A stretch of DNA of 64,000 nucleotides from JBAYIE01 sp965279165 (lineage in GTDB: Bacteria; Bacteroidota; Bacteroidia; UKL13-3), in assembly GCA_965279165.1 (NCBI GenBank), contig OZ257140.1:1364001-1428000 (forward strand), given 5' to 3'. The notes under the pieces are model-generated. The model was not told the DNA's origin. It did not search any database and worked only from the letters and a program-made list of their open reading frames with translations. Each line of letters opens with the position of its first letter. Position 1 is the stretch's first letter. The translations under genes were made by a program, and so were the position numbers. Below, piece by piece: positions 16,537 to 25,892 of this stretch.

Positions 16537-19500
16537 ATGCCGAAAATTATTCCTCATATCAAAACTTGTTTATGGCTGCTGATTTTCAGTTTTGCTTCCT
16601 TACCGGTTTTTGCCGATCATATGGTTGGTAGCGATATCACCTATAAATGTTTGGATGCAAATGGAAATTATAAAATAACCTTGGTCTATTACCGCGATTG
16701 TCAAGGAATACCAACTTGTAGTGGAAGTTGCAGTACTATAGGTTCTTGCAGCAAAACAGTAGCAGTAAGAGGTGCGGATCCAAGTTGTAATGGAACCTTG
16801 TTTTTAAACTTTACAGTAACCGGAGTAAGTGTTCGTGATGTCAATCCAAATCCACGTTGTCCGAATGCAAAAATGATTTGTACCAATATGGGTTGTATAA
16901 CTCCCGGAACCCTAACACCGGCGGTTGAACGCTATGAATTTCAAGGCATAGTTAACCTTGGTCCATCATCAGGTATACCTGCAACTTGCTGTAATGTTAC
17001 TATTTCTTTTCAAGAGTGTTGCCGGAGTTTGTTTAACCAGAATATCACTTCAGGGAATTTTTACACAGATGCCACCATCAATCGTTGTGCTGCAACTTAT
17101 CCCGATTGTAATTCACCGGATTTAACCAACGACCCTTATGCAGTTTTATGCGCCGGTCAGGGATTTGTTTTTAACAACGGTGCTTTTGATCCGGATTTAG
17201 ATTCGTTGGTTTATTCGTTTACCCCTTCGCTTTATGGATATGGCGTTTCGGCAACTTATATTGCTCCATACTCGTACGATATTCCTATGCCATACAAACC
17301 ACCGTTGAGTGGTAACTATCCTTTTGGTATCAAAGTAGATCCATTATCCGGAGATATCATGTTTACCCCAAACGCATTTCCATTTACCGGTGTTTTAGCT
17401 TTGCGCATGGAACAATGGCGTATGATTAATGGGGTTTATGTCGTCGTCGGGGTAACACGAAGGGATTTGCAGATGTATATCAAGTACTGCGATCCAAATA
17501 CACCTCCTACTTTCAGAACCGATCCACCGGGTATGCCACCACTCAAACCCAAAACTAAATATGAGGTCTGTGCAGGGGATCAAATCTGCTTCGACATTAT
17601 TGCAAAAGACACCGACTTTAATCCGCCTACTGTTTCGGATACTACCTTCCTGTCGTGGAATAAAGTAATGGAAAACTTTGGTGCTACGTTTACGCCAAAT
17701 TACGCCCCGGCTGCCAGACAACTGCAAGGTCCTCGAGAAGATACGTATAAAGTTTGTTGGACCCCACAGGATATTCATTGCAAACGCGGACAACCAACAA
17801 CCTATCCGTTTACAATTAAAGCAGTGGATAGCCGCTGTCCGTATCCCGGAATAATTTTACAAGGATTCTCCATCCGTGTTTTACCTCGGGCAGATGTTGA
17901 GATTAAAAAAGATGATAACGGCTGTGGTCGATGGGTGGTCAGGTACCAGAAGAATCCTGCCTTGGTGCCGGCTCAAACGTTCCAATCCACTACCATCATG
18001 ATTGCCAAAAATCCGGAGGATTATTCCTTTATGGGTGGCGCGTATACCTACGCCAATGTGCAATCAAGTCCTGTTTTGTATTTCCCTAAAGGAGGAAAAT
18101 ACCTCATTGAGGTAACCATTAATATGCTTGGTCCATCCACCGGAGGATTTTGCTCTCGCACCTATCGCGATACGTTGTATGTAATCACACCGGTTACTTC
18201 CATTATACGCGATACGTTTACTTGTAAAAATGTTAGCATGACCATCAGTGCTTCGGGCCAATTCGGAAGTGCACCGTATACCTACCGTTGGTACAACAAT
18301 ATAAAAGATACCCTAACCCCATTAAATGGTCCGGTGTATACCAGTGCCAATTACAATGTTTCACCAACCTCAACCCGCCATTATACTTTGCAGATAAGGG
18401 ATATCAATGGATGCCGGAGCTGGGATTCGATAGCCGTGCAGGTAAAACAATTGCCGGTGGGATTGCTTGCCGATTCGGCTCGTATCTGTTTTGGCGATAC
18501 TTTCCTGCTGGATCCAGGAAATAATAACGGCAATATCCGCAGTTATTTATGGAATACAGGAGATACCACAGCCATCATTGCTCGAAAAGATTCCAATACA
18601 TTTACGGTAATCATGACCGATACATTTGGCTGCGTTAATCCGGATAGTTTAAAATTATTTGTGAATGCAAAAATTAATGCCCGTGCGGGATTGGATACCT
18701 TCATTTGTCAGAAAGATACAACCTTGCTGATGGGCGAAGGAGGCAGCCAGTATATGTGGAAGAACCTTGCCAACGGACAAACCATATCGGCAAAAAGTTA
18801 TATTCCATTTGTAAAGGTAAATCCAACCAATACGGCAGCAGCTACCAAATACCAGGTAACGGTTTACCAGAGTTACCCCGATACCACCAATAAAAATTTG
18901 GAATGTAGTGCCGTGGATACGGTAGCCATATCGGTACGTCCATTGCCAACCTTAAGCAAACCATCCACCCCAACCATTGCTTGTTATGGAAGTTTGGTTG
19001 CAAACTTATATCCGTTTAATACTCCTGTACCGGGCCAACAAGGTGGAACAGGTGTGTGGAGTTATCCAAAAGCACCGGGTGCAGTAGTGTTCCCAAATAC
19101 CGGACCAAGCATTACTTCACAACCTGCCGTAAAACTGGATAGCTTAAAAAATAAACCAAGCGGGGATAGTTTTAATACACACGATAACTATGTAAACTTT
19201 ACCTATACCGAACCGGTTTATGGATGTAAAAATACCGACTCTGCCATTGTACGTATATATGGCCGTCCACCGGTAGATGCAGGAACAAGATTAACCGTAT
19301 GTGAAAACATCACCGGAACGATAGATTTACAGACAACCGCTTATCAGGGGCTTCCACCAAACGGACATAATGTACAACCAAAGTACAACTCGGGTTTATC
19401 GGCACAGTATAACTGGATAGGAAACGGAATTGATTCGGTGATGAGTCCGGTGAAGAAGTTTTACTTTAATCCGAGCAAAGCAGGCGTACTTAAATTACCT

Positions 19501-21357
19501 GCAGTAAATGTGATTACCTATAAGTATTATCAGAGCTACGGACCATGGACCTATAATTTTGTGCCATATACCACCCAATGTGTAAACAGCGATACTACGA
19601 TATTTGCCGTAACAGCGATACCACAAATTAATGCAGGCAGCGAGATTAGTGTGTGCAAGAATGAACCGGTATTTAATATAGCTACCAAAACAGGCGCAAC
19701 CATCTCGCCAATTACAGGAGAATCGTATTGGATAGCAAAAAATGCAAACACCACCGGCAAAGGAATAGTAAATGCAGGGGTTGACTTTGATGCATCACAA
19801 CCGGGTGTACCATACTCGGCAAGCAAGGAGATGATTATTTTCAAAGATTCATCCACCGGATGTTTGGTATCGGATACCACCTATTTAACCATTGTTGGAT
19901 ATCCAAAAGTAGATGTAAGCTTCTCGTTGAATGATAAGAACGATAGTGCACATACGATGTGTTTGTCGACCGGAAATTACGATGTGTATACTTGGATTAA
20001 CGATACCTTAAAGGCAGGATATACCAATAGTGCAGCACCGGAGTATTCGTATTTGGGAACACCGGCATGGCATCCGATAACCTCGGGTACCATTAACGAT
20101 GGCTTACCAAAAGCATACTTTAACAGCAACGAATCTGTACTAACCGCAGGAACGCATGATTTAATATTTAAATACTCGCAATCCAATGGGGTAATCACTT
20201 GTTCCAATACCGATGTAGCGAAAATGACCGTAGAACAACCTCCTGTAGTAACGGTAACTCCCGGAGGTGCAATATGTGCATACGACAACGAGATACCGGT
20301 ATCAGTAGATGTACAACCAACTACCTATACCATTAACTGGAGTACCGCGGCAGGTGCAGGCAGTTTTGCAAACAATGCAGCAACCAGCACCACCTTTACC
20401 CCATCTCAGACATCCAAGGATGCAGGCACAGTATGGGTATATGCCACTACTTTACAAACCGGAACCTGTGTACCACAAACCGATTCAACCACCGTGCGCA
20501 TCGACAAAGTTCCGGTGGCAGGATATAACTGTCCGGATTGCGATGGTTGCGAACCATTAACTTCTAACCTGAATGCATTACCAACAGGTGTATCGAATGC
20601 TAAATTCAATTGGGTATGGATAGATGGATATGGCAACAACAACAGCGATTCGGCCTTTACCAGAACGATACCATTTTATGGAACCGATGGAGAACATCCA
20701 TTTAGTTTAATCGTTGAGAGTGGGGAGTCGACTGCTTGTAGAGATACGATAGAAGGTAAGATGGTAGTGAGAGCAAAACCGCAAGCCGGCTTTACGTTTG
20801 ATCCACCGTACACCACGATTGCAAAACCATTCTTTACTTTTACCAATACATCAACCGTAAAAGACAATACCATATTAAGTTATATCTGGGATATGGGCGA
20901 TTTACCGGGAGTAGATCCTGCATCGCGCATCATGACCGATCCGAATCCTGCAGGTGTGCCGTTTAAGGAAGACACTACCTTGATTAAATTAAGGGTAACA
21001 AGCGAGTACCAATGTTGGGATACCACATCGCATATCATGAAAGTAGAACCGGATATCACCGTATTTACACCGAATGCATTTTACCCGAACAGCAGTGTTC
21101 CTTGTCCGGATGGAAATGAAGATTGTAACCGCAGTTTCCAAATTGCAGCAACCGGTTATGCATCGGTAGAGATATTTGTATTTAACCGTTGGGGACAACA
21201 GGTATATTATTCGAATGTAGCGGAAGAGGGATGGAACGGAAGGATCAACAACAAAGGGGATGAGTGTCCGCAGGACGTATATATTTACCAGGTAAATGCA
21301 ACGAGCTTCAATGGTAAGTTGTATAAATACTCGGGATCGATTACGTTACTACGATAA
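16537..21357 (+). CDS. Very large cell-surface protein with gliding-motility-associated C-terminal domain
   Basis: 1606 residues. A signal peptide (about 1-26, ending SLPVFA) is followed by DHMVGSDITYKCLDANGNYK, the start of a Cys-rich module (27-~330) common to large Bacteroidota surface proteins: VYYRDCQG, SFQECCRSL, DPDLDSLVYSF, a KVDPLSGDIMFTPNAFPFTG segment and MYIKYC. Ig/PKD-like units follow, seen as recurring Asp-Thr or Cys-Asn-Thr-Asp words and beta strands (for example SYIWDMGDLPG near 1450). Residues ~1508-1606 are a type B T9SS/gliding-associated domain: ITVFTPNAFYPNS, FNRWGQQVYYS, GWNGRINNKG, CPQDVYIYQV. It should be exported by T9SS and attached to the surface; adhesion is a guess. 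Base composition is richer in GC than the AT-rich secreted genes at 43-48 kb. Confidence 0.85.
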   Translation: MPKIIPHIKTCLWLLIFSFASLPVFADHMVGSDITYKCLDANGNYKITLVYYRDCQGIPTCSGSCSTIGSCSKTVAVRGADPSCNGTLFLNFTVTGVSVRDVNPNPRCPNAKMICTNMGCITPGTLTPAVERYEFQGIVNLGPSSGIPATCCNVTISFQECCRSLFNQNITSGNFYTDATINRCAATYPDCNSPDLTNDPYAVLCAGQGFVFNNGAFDPDLDSLVYSFTPSLYGYGVSATYIAPYSYDIPMPYKPPLSGNYPFGIKVDPLSGDIMFTPNAFPFTGVLALRMEQWRMINGVYVVVGVTRRDLQMYIKYCDPNTPPTFRTDPPGMPPLKPKTKYEVCAGDQICFDIIAKDTDFNPPTVSDTTFLSWNKVMENFGATFTPNYAPAARQLQGPREDTYKVCWTPQDIHCKRGQPTTYPFTIKAVDSRCPYPGIILQGFSIRVLPRADVEIKKDDNGCGRWVVRYQKNPALVPAQTFQSTTIMIAKNPEDYSFMGGAYTYANVQSSPVLYFPKGGKYLIEVTINMLGPSTGGFCSRTYRDTLYVITPVTSIIRDTFTCKNVSMTISASGQFGSAPYTYRWYNNIKDTLTPLNGPVYTSANYNVSPTSTRHYTLQIRDINGCRSWDSIAVQVKQLPVGLLADSARICFGDTFLLDPGNNNGNIRSYLWNTGDTTAIIARKDSNTFTVIMTDTFGCVNPDSLKLFVNAKINARAGLDTFICQKDTTLLMGEGGSQYMWKNLANGQTISAKSYIPFVKVNPTNTAAATKYQVTVYQSYPDTTNKNLECSAVDTVAISVRPLPTLSKPSTPTIACYGSLVANLYPFNTPVPGQQGGTGVWSYPKAPGAVVFPNTGPSITSQPAVKLDSLKNKPSGDSFNTHDNYVNFTYTEPVYGCKNTDSAIVRIYGRPPVDAGTRLTVCENITGTIDLQTTAYQGLPPNGHNVQPKYNSGLSAQYNWIGNGIDSVMSPVKKFYFNPSKAGVLKLPAVNVITYKYYQSYGPWTYNFVPYTTQCVNSDTTIFAVTAIPQINAGSEISVCKNEPVFNIATKTGATISPITGESYWIAKNANTTGKGIVNAGVDFDASQPGVPYSASKEMIIFKDSSTGCLVSDTTYLTIVGYPKVDVSFSLNDKNDSAHTMCLSTGNYDVYTWINDTLKAGYTNSAAPEYSYLGTPAWHPITSGTINDGLPKAYFNSNESVLTAGTHDLIFKYSQSNGVITCSNTDVAKMTVEQPPVVTVTPGGAICAYDNEIPVSVDVQPTTYTINWSTAAGAGSFANNAATSTTFTPSQTSKDAGTVWVYATTLQTGTCVPQTDSTTVRIDKVPVAGYNCPDCDGCEPLTSNLNALPTGVSNAKFNWVWIDGYGNNNSDSAFTRTIPFYGTDGEHPFSLIVESGESTACRDTIEGKMVVRAKPQAGFTFDPPYTTIAKPFFTFTNTSTVKDNTILSYIWDMGDLPGVDPASRIMTDPNPAGVPFKEDTTLIKLRVTSEYQCWDTTSHIMKVEPDITVFTPNAFYPNSSVPCPDGNEDCNRSFQIAATGYASVEIFVFNRWGQQVYYSNVAEEGWNGRINNKGDECPQDVYIYQVNATSFNGKLYKYSGSITLLR

Positions 21358-21733
21358 TAGTTATAAGATATGAGTTATAAGATATGAGTTATAAGATATA
21401 AGAGATAAGAGAGCAAAGTCTAAAAAAGTTTAAGGTTAGGAAAATTTTCTCGAAGCAGGATAACGGGCAGGGGGTGAGCGGCATGTTTGAGCTCCTTTTT
21501 ATTTGACTTGGATGAAGTTTAAAAAATATAGCAGCCTCAGGTGATTACAAATGACTTGAAGCAAGGTGAAAATAAAAAGAGCGAGTAGCGAACACCCGGC
21601 CATGTAGTAATGCGAAGAAAATAATAATTTGAAATACGTGAGCTAGCCGCATTTACTACATGGGACCCGCAAAAACTTGTATTACTAATTTAACATGGTG
21701 CTTCATGCAAGGAATTGTTAATATTGCATGTAG
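21358..21733. repeat. Non-coding region: short tandem repeat and a long inverted repeat
   Basis: GAGTTATAAGATAT-type units are repeated in tandem right after the stop codon (about 21358-21410). Further on, CCATGTAGTAATGCG (21600-21614) and CGCATTTACTACATGG (about 21648-21663) form an inverted repeat with a ~33-base loop, and the right arm runs into GGACCCGC. No open frame of interest. Either a 3' structured element or a dispersed repeat; it precedes the ClC gene. Confidence 0.6.
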
Positions 21734-23533
21734 ATGGAGAATGCATTTAAGTCGATAAGGGTTTCCATAAAAATATTTATCAATGATATTGCCCATAAGC
21801 GGCACAAATATATTAGTGACAAAAACTTTTTAATTATTTGTGCTATTTGGGTAGGGGTTTTATCCGGTGCTGCTGCTGTAGTTTTAAAAACCATGTCGCA
21901 TACCATACAACATTGGTTGGAAGGTGGTTTTAATGTACGGTATGAAAATTATTTGTACCTGATTTACCCTATGATAGGTATTTTGTTAAGCGCGTTGTAT
22001 ATCCGTATTTTTCATTACAAAAAAGTTTTCGATAAAGGATTAAGCAGTATAATTTATTCCATATCTAGAAAGGGTTCGACTGTTGAACGACACAAAACAT
22101 TTTCGCATATTATTACTTCGGCATTAACCGTAGGATTTGGGGGCTCGGTTGGATTGGAAGCACCTATTGCCGTAACAGGTTCAGCCATTGGGGCTAATAC
22201 CGGAAAGGATTTGTTGTTAAACAGACAGCATCGAACTTTGTTACTTGCTTGTGGAGCCGCAGCAGGAATTTCTGCAGTATTTAACAGTCCGATTGCAGGG
22301 GTAATTTTTGCACTTGAAGTTTTGTTAACAGAGGTTAGTATACCTGCATTTATTCCGCTATTAATTGCATCGGCTAGTGGCGCGGTGGTTTCTAAATTAT
22401 TTTATTCGGGACAACTTTTTCATCTTACAACCAACGATTGGAGTGTAAATGCTTTGCCATTTTATTTGTTGCTGGGAGGATTCTGCGGGATGATTTCGGC
22501 ATACATGGTTAAGATGAGCATTGCAACCGAACACTATTTTCATAAAAAGAAAAACCCTTGGCATAAGGCAATGTTGGGTGGACTGGTTATTGGTTTATTA
22601 CTTTTCTTTTTACCATCGCTATATGGTGAGGGATATAATACCATTGAAAATTTGATGACCGGAAATTATGCTTCTTTATTGGATCGAAGTTTACTTTATC
22701 AATACAATAACAACGTTTGGGTTGTGATGTTGGTGGTTGCGATCATTATATTATTGAAAGTTTTTGCAGCCTCTGTAACCATTGGATCGGGTGGGAATGG
22801 TGGTATTTTTGGTCCTGCATTATTTACCGGTGCCATGTGTGGTTTTTTGTTTGCACGATTTTTTAACAGCACCGAAATAACCCATTTAAACGAAGAAAAC
22901 TTTGTGGCCGTAGCGATGTGCGGATTAATAAGCGGCGCTTTGCATGCTCCATTAACAGGCATCTTTTTAATAGCAGAAATAACAGGCGGCTATGTATTAT
23001 TTATTCCATTAATGATTGTTTCTTCGATTGCATATTTTGTAACAAGGTATTTTGAACCAAATTCAATTTACAAAAAAACACTTATAGAAAGAGGCTTTAT
23101 AACCGATGATAAAGATTTAGAATTACTACAATCAATTTCCATTCATCATATCATTGAAACAGATTTTATTCCAATTCAACCACAATTAAAATTGCGACAA
23201 GTTTTGGATGTTGTTTCGCGTTCGAAACGAAACACCTTTCCTGTAGTTGATGAAAACGAAAAGTTCTGCGGAATACTAACCCTGGACGAATTAAGAGAAG
23301 TAATGTTTAAATCAGAATTATACGATTTACTTACGGTACATGAGATGATGGTAGTTCCGCAAGTTAAAGCAAAATCAGGTGATAATCTGCAATTAATCAT
23401 GCAGGTTTTTGAAGAACATGGACTCTGGATTATTCCGGTAATTGACGACGGAATCTATAAAGGATTTATAAGCAAATCGGGGGTGTTACATTACTACAGA
23501 GAAAAAGTTATACTGGAGAATCAACCGATTTAA
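21734..23533 (+). CDS. ClC family chloride channel/antiporter with CBS domains
   Basis: 599 residues. About ten to twelve membrane helices occupy ~30-440. The anion-pathway motifs are GSVGLEAPIA (about 137-146, holding the gating Glu of the usual GREGP motif) and GSGGNGGIFGPALFTG (about 352-367, the GxFxP motif). Two cytosolic CBS domains (~460-590) follow: MQIHH-like start at ISIHHIIETDFIPI, TFPVVDENEKFCGILT and LWIIPVIDDGIYKGFIS. The retained gating Glu allows either channel or Cl-/H+ exchange activity; the proton-side Glu was not identified. CBS domains usually bind adenine nucleotides. Its stop codon overlaps that of the convergent methyltransferase gene. Confidence 0.92.
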   Translation: MENAFKSIRVSIKIFINDIAHKRHKYISDKNFLIICAIWVGVLSGAAAVVLKTMSHTIQHWLEGGFNVRYENYLYLIYPMIGILLSALYIRIFHYKKVFDKGLSSIIYSISRKGSTVERHKTFSHIITSALTVGFGGSVGLEAPIAVTGSAIGANTGKDLLLNRQHRTLLLACGAAAGISAVFNSPIAGVIFALEVLLTEVSIPAFIPLLIASASGAVVSKLFYSGQLFHLTTNDWSVNALPFYLLLGGFCGMISAYMVKMSIATEHYFHKKKNPWHKAMLGGLVIGLLLFFLPSLYGEGYNTIENLMTGNYASLLDRSLLYQYNNNVWVVMLVVAIIILLKVFAASVTIGSGGNGGIFGPALFTGAMCGFLFARFFNSTEITHLNEENFVAVAMCGLISGALHAPLTGIFLIAEITGGYVLFIPLMIVSSIAYFVTRYFEPNSIYKKTLIERGFITDDKDLELLQSISIHHIIETDFIPIQPQLKLRQVLDVVSRSKRNTFPVVDENEKFCGILTLDELREVMFKSELYDLLTVHEMMVVPQVKAKSGDNLQLIMQVFEEHGLWIIPVIDDGIYKGFISKSGVLHYYREKVILENQPI

Positions 23534-24186
23534 TTTTCTTTTTTTCGAACAATCATCAATCCGTCTCGAATTGGTAACAACACATTTTCTACACGCACAT
23601 CGGATTGTATCATCTGGTTAAATGCATGCAATAGCATGGTGTCTTTATCTTTACTCATTTCGTTTTCTTCAACCACCTTGCCACTCCATAATACATTGTC
23701 GGCAATGATATACCCACCCGGTTTAACCTTCTCTATTGCAATTTCGTAATACAGAGGGTAATTGGGTTTATCGGCATCAATAAAAACCAAATCAAACATT
23801 TGGGTAAGCGATTTAACAATTTGTAATGCATCGCCCACAATAAATTGAATCTTGTTTTCAAATCCTGAAGCTGCTATAAATTTTCGGATTCTTTCTTCTT
23901 GTTCCGGATTGATATCAATGGTAATTAATTTACCATTCTTTGTTAAACCTTCGGCTAAACAAATAGCAGAGTATCCGGTATAGGTGCCTATTTCCAGAAT
24001 AAATTCCGGTTGAATCATTTTACTAATCATGGAAAGTAAACGACCCTGAAAATGTCCACTCAACATGCGCGGTTGTAAAACATTTACATGGGTATCGCGA
24101 TTGAGTTCACGCAACACATTTGTTTCACTTGTTGTATGTGCATCACAATAAGATTGTATGATAGGATTGGTAATTTCAGTCGGCAT
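23530..24186 (-). CDS. SAM-dependent O-methyltransferase (CCoAOMT-like)
   Basis: 218 residues. Motif I is FILEIGTYTGYSAICLAEGL (about 60-79), motif II is GKLITIDINPEQEE, and the metal/catalytic strand is DLVFIDADKPNYPLYYE (about 135-151) with its Asp residues; a GGYIIADNVLWSGKVV stretch follows. This is the small bacterial catechol/caffeoyl-CoA O-methyltransferase type, divalent-metal dependent, with an unknown acceptor. Its last codon overlaps the end of the ClC gene on the other strand, and it lies 2 bases downstream of the DUF3805-like gene, with which it is probably cotranscribed. Confidence 0.87.
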   Translation of the reverse strand: MPTEITNPIIQSYCDAHTTSETNVLRELNRDTHVNVLQPRMLSGHFQGRLLSMISKMIQPEFILEIGTYTGYSAICLAEGLTKNGKLITIDINPEQEERIRKFIAASGFENKIQFIVGDALQIVKSLTQMFDLVFIDADKPNYPLYYEIAIEKVKPGGYIIADNVLWSGKVVEENEMSKDKDTMLLHAFNQMIQSDVRVENVLLPIRDGLMIVRKKEN

Positions 24187-24188
24187 AA

Positions 24189-24689
24189 TTAATGTGTGTG
24201 ATGTTCGTCTGAATGCATAAATGTAAAACTTTGTAACAATGTTTCCAGTTGTTGTTTTTCCTTTTCTGCAACAGGTAAATATTTCATCAGACTTTGAACG
24301 GTATAAGAGATCACAACCACCTTGTCATCTTTAGCAGTTACAATATTATATACCGTGTATTCTGTATTGTCAATATCATGTACTTGAACATAACTTATAA
24401 ATCTGTTGTCGGCAATTATTTCTTCTTTTGCATCATAGTCCTTTTGTGCTTCTAAAACCCGGTTGAGGAAAATATGCGGGGTTGTGGTTAGCGTTGATGG
24501 GACAGGTCGTGACCTGTCCTTACTCGCAATTATGCGTATAACCCCCGAACCATTTTGGTTGTCATAAAAAATATAATTACCTGATTCGTCGACTTCGCTT
24601 TTCCAATTTTTGGGATACTCGAATGCAAAAAATCCAAACAAGGAAACAAATCTTTCGGTGGGATAATTATTTATTATTTGTTCGTTCAT
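24189..24689 (-). CDS. DUF3805-like conserved protein carrying an in-frame palindromic repeat
   Basis: 166 residues from the ATG at 24689 (NEQIINNYPTERFVSLFG follows). A longer frame reaching 24800 exists, but its first 37 codons are translated REP-like DNA plus the end of the next gene, so it is rejected. The protein has an alternating beta/alpha pattern (FFAFEYPKNWKSEVDESGNY, then IFYDNQNGSGVIRI), like small PsbP/DUF3805-type proteins, with no signal peptide. At about residues 57-63 it contains DRSRPVP, encoded by the 18-bp palindrome GACAGGTCGTGACCTGTC (24501-24518); this is an insertion of the repeat family described separately, tolerated in frame. Function unknown. It sits between a sugar nucleotidyltransferase and an O-methyltransferase gene. 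Confidence 0.65.
   Translation of the reverse strand: MNEQIINNYPTERFVSLFGFFAFEYPKNWKSEVDESGNYIFYDNQNGSGVIRIIASKDRSRPVPSTLTTTPHIFLNRVLEAQKDYDAKEEIIADNRFISYVQVHDIDNTEYTVYNIVTAKDDKVVVISYTVQSLMKYLPVAEKEKQQLETLLQSFTFMHSDEHHTH
24501..24518. repeat. REP-like palindrome inside a coding sequence
   Basis: GACAGGTCGTGACCTGTC, 18 bases, palindromic except for the central two bases. It belongs to the family at 24711-24764 and lies in frame within the DUF3805-like gene. Confidence 0.85.
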
Positions 24690-24710
24690 ATTATTTTTAT
24701 GGGTAATGGT

Positions 24711-24764
24711 GACAGGTTGCGATGTAGGGACAGGTCGCGATATAGGGACAGGTCGCGACCTGTC
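24711..24764. repeat. Cluster of REP-like half-units ending in a perfect palindrome
   Basis: Three 18-bp direct units start at 24711, 24729 and 24747: GACAGGTTGCGATGTAGG, GACAGGTCGCGATATAGG and the full palindrome GACAGGTCGCGACCTGTC. They fill the gap between the start of the DUF3805-like gene and the end of the nucleotidyltransferase gene. Confidence 0.9.
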
Positions 24765-24768
24765 ACTA

Positions 24769-25758
24769 CTACCCAAAATTAATTTCTGTACTATCGCCAA
24801 TATTTAAACTTTGCTTCATTCCTTTCAACAAGGCATCATTTCCAATAATGGAACGATCTAGGATGGCATAATCAATTTGTGCATACGGCCCGATAATAGA
24901 ATCCTTTAACACTGCATAATTCAAAATTGCATTATCTCCTACTGAAACATTTGGTCCGATTATCGAATTACTGATGCGACAATTTTCACCGATAAATACC
25001 GGTGGTATAATGATGGTGTTCTCAAATTTATATTTTAACACATCATAATTTAATCGCTTTAATAAGGTGGCATTGGTATCAAGCAGAATTTCTTTTTTGC
25101 CACAATCAAACCAATTATCTACATCTTTCGTTTTCATCACCACTCCTTTTGTAATCATATGCATCAATGCATCGGTAAGGTGATACTCGCCCTGTGAAGT
25201 AATTTTATTATCGATATTAAATTGGATGGCTTCAAAAAGTTGTTTGGTTTCTTTGATCCGGTAAATACCTACAAGCGCCAAGTTTGATTTTGGTATGGTT
25301 GGTTTTTCGATAAGTTTTTTAATGGTTAAGTTGTCATTCAATTCCGCTACACCGAACATTCTGGGATCTTCCACCTTTTTAACACACAAGGTAGTATTTT
25401 GCGCATCCATCAATTGTTTGATATCTACATCTGCAATCGTATCTCCTAATACGATCAGCAATTCATCATCATGGGTCAGTTCCCTGGTAAGCCAAATAGC
25501 ATAACCGGTTCCCTTTCCGGTTGTTTGAATCACAAAAGATGCATTGATTTCTGAAAAATTCTGGGTGATATATTGTTCTACTTTATCGCCCATATAACCA
25601 ATTACAAATACATAATCTTTTATTCCGGCTTTAATTAGGTTTTCTAAAATATGTCCAAGAATCGGTTTACCTGCAATAGGAATCAATGCCTTGGGTTGTG
25701 TATGGGTATGGGGTCTTAATCTGGTTCCAATACCTGCAACAGGAATAATAGCTTTCAT
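24769..25758 (-). CDS. Sugar-1-phosphate nucleotidyltransferase with left-handed beta-helix tail
   Basis: 329 residues. The N-terminal ~235 residues are a nucleotidyltransferase domain: MKAIIPVAGIGTRLRPHTHT with QPKALIPIAGKP (1-32) forms the nucleotide-binding loop with its Arg and Lys, LLIVLGDTIADVD (about 103-115) holds the metal Asp, and EYHLTDAL is the substrate-side signature. The C-terminal ~85 residues contain hexapeptide repeats (IGENCRISNSIIGPNVSVGD) typical of a left-handed beta helix. Closest in style to long glucose-1-phosphate thymidylyl- or uridylyltransferases; the exact sugar is not certain. It makes an activated sugar for envelope polysaccharide. The REP-like cluster starts 5 bases after its stop. 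Confidence 0.85.
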   Translation of the reverse strand: MKAIIPVAGIGTRLRPHTHTQPKALIPIAGKPILGHILENLIKAGIKDYVFVIGYMGDKVEQYITQNFSEINASFVIQTTGKGTGYAIWLTRELTHDDELLIVLGDTIADVDIKQLMDAQNTTLCVKKVEDPRMFGVAELNDNLTIKKLIEKPTIPKSNLALVGIYRIKETKQLFEAIQFNIDNKITSQGEYHLTDALMHMITKGVVMKTKDVDNWFDCGKKEILLDTNATLLKRLNYDVLKYKFENTIIIPPVFIGENCRISNSIIGPNVSVGDNAILNYAVLKDSIIGPYAQIDYAILDRSIIGNDALLKGMKQSLNIGDSTEINFG

Positions 25759-25892
25759 ATAGTTGGTTTATACCGGTTTTTAAGTCGTTAAGCTGCACTT
25801 AATAACCTGAGTTTTTGCCAAAGTTACTTCTTTGTCTTTTGCATTCAAGTCAAATCCTTAAATTGCAGCGCATTTTTAAATGTTACAATACC

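Noticed and set aside
24690..24800. N-terminal extension of the DUF3805-like gene
   Set aside because: It translates REP-like repeats (RPVP) and the end of the next gene; the ATG at 24689 fits the conserved part.
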